Shown here: piece by piece, positions 25,759 through 34,329 of the stretch
How the letters are laid out: the number at the start of each line of letters is the position of its first letter
Position numbering within the stretch: position 1 is the first letter of the stretch
NCBI GenBank assembly: GCA_910586625.1
Contig: CAJUIZ010000001.1
Coordinates: 354,526 to 418,525 of the forward strand
Direction: 5' to 3'
From: an uncultured Christensenellaceae bacterium
GTDB lineage: Bacteria; Bacillota; Clostridia; Christensenellales; CAG-314
DNA length: 64,000 bases
Translations under genes and position numbers: made by a program
The notes under the pieces: generated by a model
Databases searched by the model: none
The model's input: the letters and a program-made list of their open reading frames with translations, nothing else
Told to the model about the DNA's origin: nothing

Positions 25759-26955
25759 TTACTTCGACCACCAATTCTTCGATGATTTAACGGGTGGCTT
25801 CGGTGCGTTCTTGCGCTCGGTTGCCGTGCGCTTGGCTTCGTCCAACTTGTCGGGCGCGTACTCGTGCAAAAATGCGACGAACTCTTTGTATTGTTCCAAT
25901 TCGGGTATGCGCCGCTCGGCTTTCTGTAATTCGCTGAAAAGATTTGTTCGGTCATTATCCGTGATTTTCTTTTCGTTTTCCAATCGCTTATACTCGGTCA
26001 TCAAGCCTATAAGCATTTTATTTAACTTGCCCGATGAGAAAGGCAGGTCGCCGTTCAACGCTTCGTGGAAAGCGTCCAGATACCCCTGTAACGGTTTCAA
26101 TTCTTCCAACGCCTTATCTCGCGTGGCAACGGCTTCGCTTGCTTGTTCGATTATTTCTTCCGCGTGGGCTTTTTCATCTTCCAATGCGGCAAGTTCGGCT
26201 TCCTGTTGTTCCTTTTCCCATTGGTACTTGGTTTTATGCTTTTTATTGCTTCCGACTTCGCCACGATCCAAACCATAGTAAACGCTTATCTGCTCGTAGA
26301 ATTTGTCCTGCATATTGCCGTAAGACAACTGCCCGCCGCGCTCTGCCCAAAAGTCCGAGCTGCACAATTTCGGTTGTTCCAACGGAACGTACTCATACAC
26401 GCTTTTACCGTGTTCGTCTTTCTTCTGAATAGGCGAGCCTTTTTCATTTCGTTTTACTTTTCCGTCTGTGCCTTTCTCATAGACTTTTTTCTTTGCGGTG
26501 TCCACGATGGGTATGTAGTAGAGTTGCAAGTGCGGTGTGGTTTCGTCTAAATGTATGACTGCCGACAATACGTTTTTATCCGTTCCGTTATAGCCGATTT
26601 CCTGTAACGCGAACTCGTAACAGCGGTTGAAAAAGTCTATGACCGCATACGGCGTATCTTCGCCTTTCTTCCAACCGAGCCGTTCAAAGAACGCCGTGTC
26701 AGAAGTGATAATCATTCCCTCGAAAGCGGTGGAATCTTTCTTTTCCCGAAAGGTTGCGTTCAAGTATTGCATTGTCTTTTTCCATTGTGCGGACAGTCCG
26801 CCGCTTGAGCGTTTGAAGTAGAGATTGAGCGGCGTGCGCTCATCGTCTATATCTTCGTTTCTGTGGTGCTTGCTAGTGCGTTCCGTTTCGCCGCCGATTT
26901 TACCTAAACTGCCTTTGTTAAACTGTTCTATTCTGACTACCTGATAACTTATAAT
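25759..26955 (-). CDS. MobV/Pre-family relaxase with no standard start codon
   Basis: The protein nicks and pilots the element during mobilization. The frame reads IISYQVVRIEQFNKGS... (the MobV N-terminus), continues through SLYFKRS-type and QYLNATFREK blocks, and reaches VIHLDETTPHLQLYYIPI, the HxDExxPH metal site. The last His of the usual PHxH is replaced by Gln. A coiled coil follows (about 190-340) and the C-terminus is basic. A clean GGAGG sits 5 bp before an ATT codon at 26955, and no ATG, GTG or TTG is in frame upstream. The first ATG (26772) would remove about 61 conserved residues. The start may be ATT, or the 5' end may be damaged. Confidence 0.8.
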   Translation of the reverse strand: MISYQVVRIEQFNKGSLGKIGGETERTSKHHRNEDIDDERTPLNLYFKRSSGGLSAQWKKTMQYLNATFREKKDSTAFEGMIITSDTAFFERLGWKKGEDTPYAVIDFFNRCYEFALQEIGYNGTDKNVLSAVIHLDETTPHLQLYYIPIVDTAKKKVYEKGTDGKVKRNEKGSPIQKKDEHGKSVYEYVPLEQPKLCSSDFWAERGGQLSYGNMQDKFYEQISVYYGLDRGEVGSNKKHKTKYQWEKEQQEAELAALEDEKAHAEEIIEQASEAVATRDKALEELKPLQGYLDAFHEALNGDLPFSSGKLNKMLIGLMTEYKRLENEKKITDNDRTNLFSELQKAERRIPELEQYKEFVAFLHEYAPDKLDEAKRTATERKNAPKPPVKSSKNWWSK

Positions 26956-27144
26956 TGTTTCCTCCGTAATAGTTGTTTTGCTGTGTGGACGAAAGCCCCG
27001 CAGGGCGAACTTGGCTACTTGTAGCCTAGTGAGATATGGATATACTCCGAATATCCCGTTTTGTCCGTCCGAACGGCAGAGTTTGATTTCTGTTTTTTGC
27101 TTTCCGTTTGCTTGCCGATTATGGCGGTCTAATAGTCATTGTTT

Positions 27145-27336
27145 TTACCTCCGAATTGATTTATTTTTATATCTTCGTCCACGCACAACCTTACGTTGAC
27201 GGTGTGTCTTAATTGCCTTTACTTTAAGACCAAGTAAGACGCTCATCAACATAATAGTGGAATAGATACCGAAAAAAGACGACAAAAAAGCCGCTGATAC
27301 TTCAACGTAATCACCGACTTCAACCGTATTTAGCAT
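27145..27336 (-). CDS. Possible small membrane protein
   Basis: The 63-residue frame has one strong hydrophobic helix (about 15-38, AAFLSSFFGIYSTIMLMSVLLG) followed by a very basic tail (KTHRQRKVVRGRRYKNK). It lies upstream of the relaxase on the same strand. The RBS is weak and I recognise no family, so it may not be a gene. Confidence 0.35.
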   Translation of the reverse strand: MLNTVEVGDYVEVSAAFLSSFFGIYSTIMLMSVLLGLKVKAIKTHRQRKVVRGRRYKNKSIRR

Positions 27337-27349
27337 TTCATTTTGCTCT

Positions 27350-27580
27350 ATGGTGGTTAGCCATTCTATTGAATTTTATGAGTTGTCGTTACCTAAAAAT
27401 TTGTACAACAAAATAGACCATCAACGCTACCCTTCAAAAACTTATAGGATAACTCCGGACGCACTTCGTCGCTTGCTGTCATACGAATTGTATAACAACA
27501 AAACCCTGTCGTCGCTCGTCTTGCGACGGCTCGGGGTGGAAGAACTCATACCGTTACTTTCTTTCCGTTCTTCCGAATAG
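27350..27580 (+). CDS. Unrecognised 76-residue protein
   Basis: The frame encodes a mixed helical protein (SKTYRITPDALRRLLSYEL, SSLVLRRLGVEEL) with plausible composition but no RBS and no family I recognise. It lies opposite to the other element genes and is followed by a terminator hairpin on the same strand (27620-27648). Confidence 0.35.
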   Translation: MVVSHSIEFYELSLPKNLYNKIDHQRYPSKTYRITPDALRRLLSYELYNNKTLSSLVLRRLGVEELIPLLSFRSSE

Positions 27581-27619
27581 CGGTCTTAACCGCTCTCATA
27601 CGCTAAATCGCGTATAACA

Positions 27620-27648
27620 AAACATACGAACTTGCCATTCGTATGTTT
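27620..27648. terminator. Hairpin terminator between cargo and mobilization genes
   Basis: AAACATACGAA pairs with TTCGTATGTTT. On the plus strand it is followed by a T-containing tail, and on the minus strand by TTTGTTATACG. It lies about 80 bp past the stop codon of the metallo-hydrolase gene, so it can serve both directions. Confidence 0.6.
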
Positions 27649-27730
27649 GTATTATATCACTATATAGATACACTTGTCAATGGATATTCAAAACAAATGT
27701 TTGCAATTTTTGAGAGATTTTGTCGAATAG

Positions 27731-28489
27731 TTATAACCGCACCGACCAATCGCCGTAATCGTATGTTCCTGCACCGTGATGTAGCTTGCCTTGCGTTTTC
27801 AATTCACAGAAAGCATCTCTCATTCTAATTGCAATTTCGGGTTGAATGTCAAGCGAGTGATGTGCGGGGAACAGTCTTTTTGACGGTAATGCCGCTATTA
27901 CTTCGAGCGATTGCAAATACGCTTCGGGGTCTGTGGACGGATAATTTGCAAATAAAGTTCCCTTATAAATCAAATCGCCAGTGAAGATATAACCGCGCTC
28001 TTTCTCCCAAAAGCAAAGATGTCCGAGCGAATGTCCTGCCGTATGTATAGTTTCGATTTGTCTATCGCCTAAATCAATAATTTCTCCACCGTCGAGTATC
28101 CTTGTCGGCGTTCCTTGAAAGATTGTATAGTCGCTAATGTCAAAATCTTCTGGTAAATTGCCTTCGGCAATCATATTCCTAACCGCTTGAATAGGTAAAG
28201 GAAATTTGCCATTTAGCCAATCCAATTCGACTCTGTGCGCATAGAAATCGGGAAAATACTTGTGTCCGCCGATGTGATCCCAATGGATATGAGTAGCAAC
28301 AGCCGTTATGGGCATGACAGTTAATTTGCGTACTTGTTCGTAAATGTTACCTATGCCAAGTCCCGTATCAATCAGTAAGCAACGCTCACTACCGATTAAA
28401 AGGTAGCAATGCGTTTCTTCGGGGTGGCGGTATTCGCTTATGATATATGTCGTATCGTCTATTTTATCTATTGTAAACCAATCTGCCAT
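27731..28489 (-). CDS. MBL-fold metallo-hydrolase (cargo)
   Basis: The 252-residue protein has the metal motif ATHIHWDHIGGH (HxHxDH) near residue 85, HTAGHSLGHLCFWE near residue 150, FTGDLIYKG and a final FPAHHSLD. It resembles glyoxalase II/lactonase-like hydrolases. No signal peptide. It sits 26 bp after the DUF4180 gene in the same direction. Substrate unknown. Confidence 0.85.
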   Translation of the reverse strand: MADWFTIDKIDDTTYIISEYRHPEETHCYLLIGSERCLLIDTGLGIGNIYEQVRKLTVMPITAVATHIHWDHIGGHKYFPDFYAHRVELDWLNGKFPLPIQAVRNMIAEGNLPEDFDISDYTIFQGTPTRILDGGEIIDLGDRQIETIHTAGHSLGHLCFWEKERGYIFTGDLIYKGTLFANYPSTDPEAYLQSLEVIAALPSKRLFPAHHSLDIQPEIAIRMRDAFCELKTQGKLHHGAGTYDYGDWSVRL

Positions 28490-28515
28490 TTGCTATCTGC
28501 CCGATAAATTGTAAT

Positions 28516-28878
28516 TTATTTGCACAATTTTATAATTGCTTCTTCTTTTGACGGAACGAAGAAAATATCTTTGCCTTTATTGCTTTCATAAATGAAATCT
28601 TTTAGCGGTTTGCTTGTATATTTTGTAAAATCGCCGTAAATCGCAATTCTGCCACCATAATTTATAAATTTTTGCAAAATTGCACCCGCAAGCCCCGTAC
28701 TCAAAATGAAAAAATCTTCTATAATCAAATTTTTGTCAATAATTATATTTTTCGTCCCAGCATTATATTTTGCATTTATTAACAAATCCAAAGCGGATTG
28801 CTCGTCATAAATAACTTGTTCATCGCTATCTACAACCGCACAAACAATGCCATTTTTATTTGAAATTTCAAAATTCAT
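28516..28878 (-). CDS. DUF4180 family protein (cargo)
   Basis: The 120-residue protein matches the DUF4180 pattern: an N-terminal strand with a QSALDLLINA helix, IIIDKNLIIEDFFILSTGLAGAILQKF, and GGRIAIYGDFTKYTSKPLKDFIYESN. The fold is STAS-like and the function unknown. It is often found beside small regulatory or resistance genes. The AT-rich codon use differs from the core genes, which fits acquisition. GGAG precedes the ATG, and a TATAAT-like box lies about 50 bp upstream. Confidence 0.8.
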   Translation of the reverse strand: MNFEISNKNGIVCAVVDSDEQVIYDEQSALDLLINAKYNAGTKNIIIDKNLIIEDFFILSTGLAGAILQKFINYGGRIAIYGDFTKYTSKPLKDFIYESNKGKDIFFVPSKEEAIIKLCK

Positions 28879-28957
28879 AAATTACTCCGTCAAATTACTG
28901 TTTATCGCTCTGTTTGAGCAAATATATTATATCACTTTTAGAGCCATTTTGCAATAA

Positions 28958-29068
28958 AATACGGTACTCACTTGATTGTGAATACCGTATTGCCTCGCTT
29001 GAAAGTGCAACTCTTATAAAATTTTAGTTTTTATTCCCTATGGGAAGTGCGCTTTCAAGCGGTTCCTT
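28958..29068. terminator. Two hairpins between the XRE regulator and the cargo genes
   Basis: AATACGGTA/TACCGTATT (28958-28991) is followed on the minus strand by TTTATT and probably ends the XRE transcript. CGCTTGAAAG/CTTTCAAGCG (28996-29061) closes a 46-nt loop and is followed on the plus strand by TTCCTTTTTTT. The loop contains the 14-bp sequence shared with 23.3 kb. Confidence 0.55.
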
Positions 29069-29107
29069 TTTTTATTGTCTTTTCATTCTTGTTAATGTAA
29101 TTATATT

Positions 29108-29353
29108 CTAATATTCAAGTTCCAGCTCTTCCGAGCGAAATATCTCGCAATCTACAAATTCTGTTATGGTCATATTGAATCCTTTGGCAATTAAGATAAC
29201 GTTATTAAAATAAACGCTTTTTGTCCTGCCGTTCATAATGCCTTGCATTGTTCCGTGTTGGATACCTGTTGCTTTTTCCAGATAGTATTGAGTCCAATTA
29301 TTCTTTTTAAGCAATTCTCTCGTTCTTTCCGCTACCGCGTGCGCTACGGTCAT
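29108..29353 (-). CDS. XRE-type helix-turn-helix regulator
   Basis: The 81-residue protein has a Cro/CI-type HTH: TRELLKKNNWTQYYLEKATGIQ, then MQGIMNGRTKSVYFNNVILIAKGF, with a short acidic tail. It probably binds DNA as a dimer. In-frame ATG at 29389 is an alternative start; I prefer 29353 because the family begins just before the first helix. An AT-rich region with TAGATG and CATCTA repeats lies upstream and could be its operator. Confidence 0.8.
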   Translation of the reverse strand: MTVAHAVAERTRELLKKNNWTQYYLEKATGIQHGTMQGIMNGRTKSVYFNNVILIAKGFNMTITEFVDCEIFRSEELELEY

Positions 29354-29490
29354 AATCGTTACCCCATATGTAGATGTTTCTACATACATTCTATTTGACG
29401 AGCGATATGAAAATACGAAGATAAATCTACATATTTACTTGCATAATTTGATAGTTTGTCGTATTATGTTAAAAAGGAGAATGGTGCGCA

Positions 29491-29976
29491 ATGATACTGG
29501 CTTTTATAGGACAAAATAAAATCGACGGCAATATCGATAAATTAAAAAGCTGTATAAAGTGGTATTTGAATTTTTACTCAACCAAGGACGAATTAACCGT
29601 CTTGTGCGGAAATAAAAATCGATATGACGATATTGTAAGGGAATGCGTAGCCGAGTTGATTGGTAAAACCGTCTTGCCGGTCAAGCTGTGTTTGGTAGTG
29701 GCGGATTGTAAAAAAATAACGCAGGACGTATTGGACGAGTACTGCGATTTGATTTGTATTTATCCCAGTTACAGCAAAGAAAAACAAAGGTCTATCGATT
29801 ATTCAATTGACAAGATGATAATGAATTCCGACCGCATAATATTTTATGTCGACAGCGCCTTAAACAATGATGTCGGACTTTATTACAGGCGTGCGTTGTC
29901 GTACGGAAAAGTAACTGTTAATATGTATAAAACAATAGAAAAAGTAAATGTAGCTATTCATTCAAGCAAGCAATAA
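29491..29976 (+). CDS. Hypothetical protein, possible SLOG/Rossmann-like fold
   Basis: The 161-residue protein begins MILAFIGQNKIDGN, alternates strands and helices, and has DLICIYPSYSKEKQRSIDY and IIFYVDSALNND followed by YYRRALSYGKVTVNMY. This resembles the nucleotide-binding SLOG/DUF1273-type proteins, but I cannot assign a family. AAAGGAG precedes the ATG. Confidence 0.6.
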   Translation: MILAFIGQNKIDGNIDKLKSCIKWYLNFYSTKDELTVLCGNKNRYDDIVRECVAELIGKTVLPVKLCLVVADCKKITQDVLDEYCDLICIYPSYSKEKQRSIDYSIDKMIMNSDRIIFYVDSALNNDVGLYYRRALSYGKVTVNMYKTIEKVNVAIHSSKQ

Positions 29977-30020
29977 TGTTTTCCTAAACCTTGATTTAAT
30001 ATTCTTTATAAATAAATATA

Positions 30021-30050
30021 TTGACAATGATTTGCCGTATTATGTATACT
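30021..30050 (+). promoter_or_regulatory. Promoter upstream of the frameshifted membrane gene
   Basis: TTGACA and TATACT are 18 bp apart, about 48 bp before the ATG at 30098. Confidence 0.6.
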
Positions 30051-30097
30051 TGAAGTAATATCGTTATCTTTTTTGTAGCTATTGTCGCGGGAATATT

Positions 30098-30666
30098 ATG
30101 AAAAATAAAAGAACACTGATAATCATTGGTATAATAGCAATCTTGGCGGTATTTATTTTTGTCCAAGTAGTTGAAATAACGAACGAGAAAACCGACTATC
30201 AATGGGAATGGTGGGTAGTATTAGCCGCATTTATTTTATTGGAAGCTTTAGTTGTTCTAATAATATTTCTTGCTAACCGTCAAAATTACAAAAAATGTTT
30301 GACGTCCCGTTATTTGGATGAAAAAGCAAAGGATAACGGTCGTGCATATTTAGCCGTTGCAAATTTCGAATTGGAAAATTACGATAAGTTTTTAGAAGAA
30401 ATAGATAAAATACGCCACGAAGATATTGTGAGTAAAAAGTATTTTTGGCTTTGGGTATGTAATCTTAAACTATCGCAAACGGAACAGCCGACTACTATAA
30501 GCAGTGTCTGCAAAACAGTAAAGATAGCGAGAATAAAGAAAAAGCCCTACGAATACTAAACTTAATCGAAAAACGCCAAAGTGACGGCTATGAATTGGAT
30601 TCGTCCGATTTAGAGTTTGTAAAAGAAATAGCGTCTGATACGTTGAAAAATCTGATGCGTATATAA
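30098..30666 (+). pseudogene. Two-TM membrane protein gene split by a frameshift
   Basis: The first frame gives two transmembrane helices (about 5-27 and 40-66) and a cytosolic part with LAVANFELENYDKFLEEID, reaching WVCNLKLSQ near base 30480. From there protein-like coding continues in the -1 frame (NGTADYYKQCLQNSK... to the stop at 30664-30666), whereas the original frame degrades into low-quality text and stops at 30559. The two parts fit a single ~189-residue protein with a TPR-like helical tail. A one-base deletion or a sequencing error would explain it. Confidence 0.6.
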
Positions 30667-30761
30667 CTGCTTTGACGAATGGTTGAAATCGAATTATGAC
30701 TTGTTACAGGCTCTTTGGGATATGTTGTTAGCAATACCCAAGTACTTATAGGAGCATAACT

Positions 30762-31484
30762 ATGAAAAAAATTTTGACGGCTATTGTATTGTTGAGCTTT
30801 TTGCTGTGTTGCTTGTCGGGTTGCCATTATGTAAGAGAGTTCGTAGAAAACGGTATAGCATACACATGTTGGGAAGGTATATTAACCGTAAATGGGTTTG
30901 ATTTAAGAGCGGAAGAGAACGATTTGATTATAAAAGGAACCGTAAAGCGTTCTTCAGAATATTATGTGAGATCAATAGAAGCAAAGGCATTTGAAAATAC
31001 TAATATAAAAAGCTTGAAAATAGAGTATTACAAGGCTGAGAACAATCCTTACTTAACCGACGACGATTTTCTTACGTTTGAAGAAATTCGCGTATTTGCT
31101 TTTAGAAATTGCAAAAGGTTAAAAACAGTCGAATTCCCCTACGGAATGACCACAATCGAGCGACAGGCGTTTTACGGGTGCGAAAGCTTGGAAACGGTAA
31201 CTTTCCCGTATTGCTTGAAAACAATCGGTGACGAAGCCTTCGGTGCGTGCTCAAGCCTTACGGAAGTGTTTTTCGACGAAAAGCTGGAAAGCATAGGTGA
31301 AGGAGCTTTCAATGACTGCAACGACAATTTTACAATCCACTTCAAGGGTAAGCCGCCCAAGGCAGACGGAGAGCTGTTCGGCAACGTCAGCAATCTAACT
31401 ATACTTGTTGCCGAAAAGCATTTGGAAGAGTACACTCAGGACGAGTATTGGAGCAAATATGCGGACAGAATCGCCGCGGAATAA
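30762..31484 (+). CDS. BspA-type leucine-rich-repeat lipoprotein
   Basis: The 240-residue protein has a lipoprotein signal peptide (hydrophobic 3-18, lipobox LSGC) and four to five LRR_5 repeats (KTVEFPYGMTTIERQAFYGC, LETVTFPYCLKTIGDEAFG and similar), each about 23 residues. Such proteins are exposed at the cell surface and bind host or microbial ligands. GGAGC precedes the ATG, and a terminator follows immediately. Confidence 0.88.
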   Translation: MKKILTAIVLLSFLLCCLSGCHYVREFVENGIAYTCWEGILTVNGFDLRAEENDLIIKGTVKRSSEYYVRSIEAKAFENTNIKSLKIEYYKAENNPYLTDDDFLTFEEIRVFAFRNCKRLKTVEFPYGMTTIERQAFYGCESLETVTFPYCLKTIGDEAFGACSSLTEVFFDEKLESIGEGAFNDCNDNFTIHFKGKPPKADGELFGNVSNLTILVAEKHLEEYTQDEYWSKYADRIAAE

Positions 31485-31494
31485 ACAATATGCC

Positions 31495-31526
31495 AAAGCA
31501 GCCGAGATTTTTCTCGGCTGCTTTTG
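31495..31526 (+). terminator. Terminator after the LRR lipoprotein gene
   Basis: AAAGCAGCCGAGA pairs perfectly with TCTCGGCTGCTTT around four T and is followed by TG. Confidence 0.85.
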
Positions 31527-31583
31527 TAATTGCGTTACGGTATTCACGCTCACTTTTTATGCGGGCGGCTCATATATTACAGT

Positions 31584-32894
31584 ATGAAACTGCAAGATAT
31601 CCCGCGCAAGGTGCATTTTGTCGGAATCGGCGGTATAGGTATGAGCGGTTTGGCGCAATATCTCGCCGCCAACGGCTACCGCGTTACGGGCAGCGACCGT
31701 AAGGCAAACGACAGAACGGAAGCTTTGGCAAGGGCGGGCGTACAAATAAGTATAGGACACGACAAAAACAACGTAGCCGACGCCGAAACGGTCGTACGCA
31801 CGTCCGCGGTACATAACGACAACGTAGAAATTCAACAAGCCTTGGCAAGCAATATCCCCGTAATTTTGCGCGAGCAGCTGCTGGGCGCAATTTTCAATTC
31901 CTTTCCCACGCGCATAGCGGTTTGCGGAACGCACGGCAAAACCACAGTTACGGCAATGCTGCACGAAATTTTGTCCCAATGCGGCGTTGCGCACACAGCC
32001 TTAATAGGCGGTGTGTACCACGGAAACAACTGCTACTTGGGCGAAGGCGTAATTGTTGCCGAAGCGTGCGAATACAACCGCAGCTTTTTTAACCTTAACC
32101 CCACAGTATGCGTATGCGTCAACGCCGAGTATGACCACCCCGATTGCTATGCAAGCAAGGAAGATATCCGCGAAGCGTTCCGTACGTTTATGAACAACGT
32201 ATCTTCAAGCGGCGCTGTTGTGCTGCCGCGAGAATTGGAGTATTTAGACGTTCGGTCAAAGCGCATTTTTTACGACGATATCAAGGCGGAAAACATCCGT
32301 ATAACCGACAGAAATACGCAGTTTTGCGTGTACTACGGCGGCAAACCGCAGGAAGTTCGCCTTGCTGTTCCGGGCAGGCACAACGTAGCCAACGCTACGG
32401 CGGTAATGGCTGTGGCAGATTTGCTTCAACTCCCCGCGAAGTCTGTTTTGCAGGCGCTGTCGAGATTTGACGGCGTAGACAGGCGTTGGACGGAGAGCGA
32501 CGGCATATGCAAAATCGTCCGCGATTATGCTCATCACCCTACGGAAATAGCCTGCGCCGTAGACACTGCGGCAAGCGTAACGAGCGGCAGGGTAATATGC
32601 TTGTTTCAGCCGCACACGTATACGCGAACCAAAGCGTTTTTGCAAGAGTTCGTAAGTTGCTTTGCCAAGGCAAACAAGGTGGCGTATTTGCCCGTATATT
32701 CCGCACGTGAACAGCCAATCGACGGCGCGGATTCGCGTACGCTTGCTTGTCTTGCGGCAAACAACGGGCAAGACGCAACGTACGTCGCCGATTTCGACGA
32801 AGCAGTCGGCTGGATTAAACAAACCGTAACGAAGAATGACGTTTTGCTTATCTTGGGTGCGGGCGACGTGGCGGAAATTGCCGAAAGGCTGTAA
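31584..32894 (+). CDS. murC: UDP-N-acetylmuramate--L-alanine ligase
   Basis: The 436-residue enzyme adds the first amino acid to UDP-MurNAc in peptidoglycan synthesis. It starts VHFVGIGGIGMSGLA (UDP-binding), has the ATP loop VCGTHGKTTVTAM near residue 115, EACEYNRSFF, the GRHNVANATAV block, DYAHHPTEI near residue 330 and LFQPHTYTRTKAF. An in-frame start lies 54 bp upstream at 31530, but the ATG at 31584 fits the family N-terminus. No other mur genes are adjacent. Confidence 0.95.
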   Translation: MKLQDIPRKVHFVGIGGIGMSGLAQYLAANGYRVTGSDRKANDRTEALARAGVQISIGHDKNNVADAETVVRTSAVHNDNVEIQQALASNIPVILREQLLGAIFNSFPTRIAVCGTHGKTTVTAMLHEILSQCGVAHTALIGGVYHGNNCYLGEGVIVAEACEYNRSFFNLNPTVCVCVNAEYDHPDCYASKEDIREAFRTFMNNVSSSGAVVLPRELEYLDVRSKRIFYDDIKAENIRITDRNTQFCVYYGGKPQEVRLAVPGRHNVANATAVMAVADLLQLPAKSVLQALSRFDGVDRRWTESDGICKIVRDYAHHPTEIACAVDTAASVTSGRVICLFQPHTYTRTKAFLQEFVSCFAKANKVAYLPVYSAREQPIDGADSRTLACLAANNGQDATYVADFDEAVGWIKQTVTKNDVLLILGAGDVAEIAERL

Positions 32895-32897
32895 CCG

Positions 32898-33044
32898 TCA
32901 GGACAAATAGGCGATATCGCCGCCGCATTCGGAGCAGACGTAGGCGTTTTTCTCCGCGCATTTAGGGCAGGACCTTTGACGGCATTTTGTGCATATGCAG
33001 TAGTCGTTGTTGTCTATTTCGTTGTTGCAGGAAAAACATTTCAT
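32898..33044 (-). CDS. 48-residue double zinc-ribbon protein
   Basis: The small frame encodes MKCFSCNNEID, YCICTKCRQRSCPKCA and AYVCSECGGDIAY, four CxxC-type pairs consistent with two zinc knuckles. It lies convergent with murC, its stop only 3 bp past the murC stop. Function unknown; it may mediate protein or RNA contacts. Confidence 0.6.
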   Translation of the reverse strand: MKCFSCNNEIDNNDYCICTKCRQRSCPKCAEKNAYVCSECGGDIAYLS

Positions 33045-33051
33045 AGTATAA

Positions 33052-33089
33052 AACCCCCGTTTTGATTATTTACAAAGCGGGGGCTTTTT
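33052..33089 (+). terminator. Terminator past murC
   Basis: ACCCCCG pairs with CGGGGGC around a long AT loop and is followed by TTTTT. Confidence 0.65.
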
Positions 33090-33130
33090 ATGTTGTTTGG
33101 GTTAAATTTCGGTAAAAATTTTACAATAAT

Positions 33131-33970
33131 TTATTTGCGCGTTTTAATTAAGCAGTTACTGCTCGTAACGGAGCTTTCCAACACCGTTTCGCCTATTTCG
33201 TCGGCGGTAATTTCGCCTGACTTCGGGTTCTTGACTGAATCGATACGTCCGACGATATCGGCTTTCACGTCGGAGTACTCGAAAGCTAAATCGCACCCTT
33301 CCGTTTTGCAGTTAATCAAAGTAAGCCCCTTGCAGTAGCACAGCGGCTGCGTTCCCGTAATGGTACAGTTAATAAACGTTACGTTTTCCGAATACCAAGC
33401 AAGATATTCCCCTTTAACTACGCTGTTGCGCACCGTAACGTTTTTTGCGTGCCAAAATGCGTCCTTCGTATCCAATACGCAATCGTCTATTTCTGCGTTC
33501 TGCACGTATTGGAAGGAATACTTGCCCTTGAAGTCTACGTTTGTAAACTTGATATTCGAGCTTTCGAACATAAAGTATTCCGATACGTAATGTCCGCCCG
33601 TAACGGTAACGCTGTCGCATTTCCAGCCGAATTCCGGCGAGTCGGCGTCGCAGTCCGCAAGCGTCAGATTTTTGCATTCGCGGCAGGCTTTTATGCCGTT
33701 AATACTGCATTTTACAAGCCGAGCGTTGCGGTCGTACCACATGGCCGCGCGGCAGGTGTCGTACATACGGCAGTTCGACATCTCGAAGTTGATGCCGTGC
33801 CACAACGGGTAACGCAGATAGAAGTCGCAATCGTCCACAATAAAATCGCGGCATTCTTTAAGCGCGGATTCGCCGTCTTCCATTCCCGCGAAACGGCATT
33901 TGGCAACGGTCGCATTTTTAAGATTGTACAGCGCGCGTTCTTCTGCGAAGGTTTTGTTTTCTATTTTCAT
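33131..33970 (-). CDS. DUF3737 right-handed beta-helix protein
   Basis: The 279-residue protein has the DUF3737 pattern: FAEERALYNLKNATVAKCRF, DGESALKECRDF, then about ten short repeats rich in Asn, Cys and Asp (for example NVTFINCTITGTQPLCYC), which build a parallel beta-helix. There is no signal peptide. The biochemical role is unknown. AGGAG precedes the ATG at 33970. Confidence 0.9.
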   Translation of the reverse strand: MKIENKTFAEERALYNLKNATVAKCRFAGMEDGESALKECRDFIVDDCDFYLRYPLWHGINFEMSNCRMYDTCRAAMWYDRNARLVKCSINGIKACRECKNLTLADCDADSPEFGWKCDSVTVTGGHYVSEYFMFESSNIKFTNVDFKGKYSFQYVQNAEIDDCVLDTKDAFWHAKNVTVRNSVVKGEYLAWYSENVTFINCTITGTQPLCYCKGLTLINCKTEGCDLAFEYSDVKADIVGRIDSVKNPKSGEITADEIGETVLESSVTSSNCLIKTRK

Positions 33971-34065
33971 TCTTTCTCCTTTGTAGAGTTCGAAGTATGT
34001 AAGCCCGATATTTTTCCAATCGCCCGATTCGCCTCATCTACGTTGGGACTTTTGTCAGTTTGGCA

Positions 34066-34192
34066 TAGCATACGAACAACCATTAACTGCGTTTATCTAC
34101 AACTAACTGCTATCAATTACTCGCCATTACATCGTGTCACGCGATAAGTTATGTAATGTGCGTTAAGTTGGTTCGTGTACGATATTATATAT
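34066..34192. repeat. Dispersed ~126-bp intergenic repeat, copy B
   Basis: This copy matches 1056-1181 in the same orientation, best over the first 75 and the last 22 bp. The remaining 33971-34329 gap holds the promoter of the YbjN-like gene. Confidence 0.6.
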
Positions 34193-34271
34193 TAAATCGA
34201 ATTTTTTGGCAACGATATACGGTTAAGCACGGAGCGTTTGTTCGAATAGACGCCTTAAAAAGAAAAAAACG

Positions 34272-34299
34272 TTGCAAATAGGCAAAAATTATGATATGC
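34272..34299 (+). promoter_or_regulatory. Promoter for the YbjN-like gene
   Basis: TTGCAA and TATGCT are 16 bp apart, 30 bp before the ATG. Confidence 0.55.
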
Positions 34300-34329
34300 T
34301 TTAAGCAATGAAAAACAGGGAGATTCGTT

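Larger units (their letters stand above)
23390..28960. mobile_element. Tn4451-like mobilizable element (approximate limits)
   Basis: The stretch contains a TnpX-type large serine recombinase at its left end, a TnpW-like small protein, a MobV/Pre relaxase and two cargo genes, all on the minus strand. This is the layout of the Tn4451 family of mobilizable transposons. A 14-bp sequence (ATTCCCTATGGGAA, inverted between copies) preceded by AAGGAAC occurs at 23286-23320 and 29033-29068, just outside this span. The exact ends are not proven, and the right end could be anywhere between 27.7 and 29.1 kb. Confidence 0.55.

Noticed and set aside
30470..30490. CTTAAAC near the frameshift as a programmed slippery site
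   Set aside because: The heptamer is not in the X_XXY_YYZ phase relative to the reading frame and no hairpin follows.
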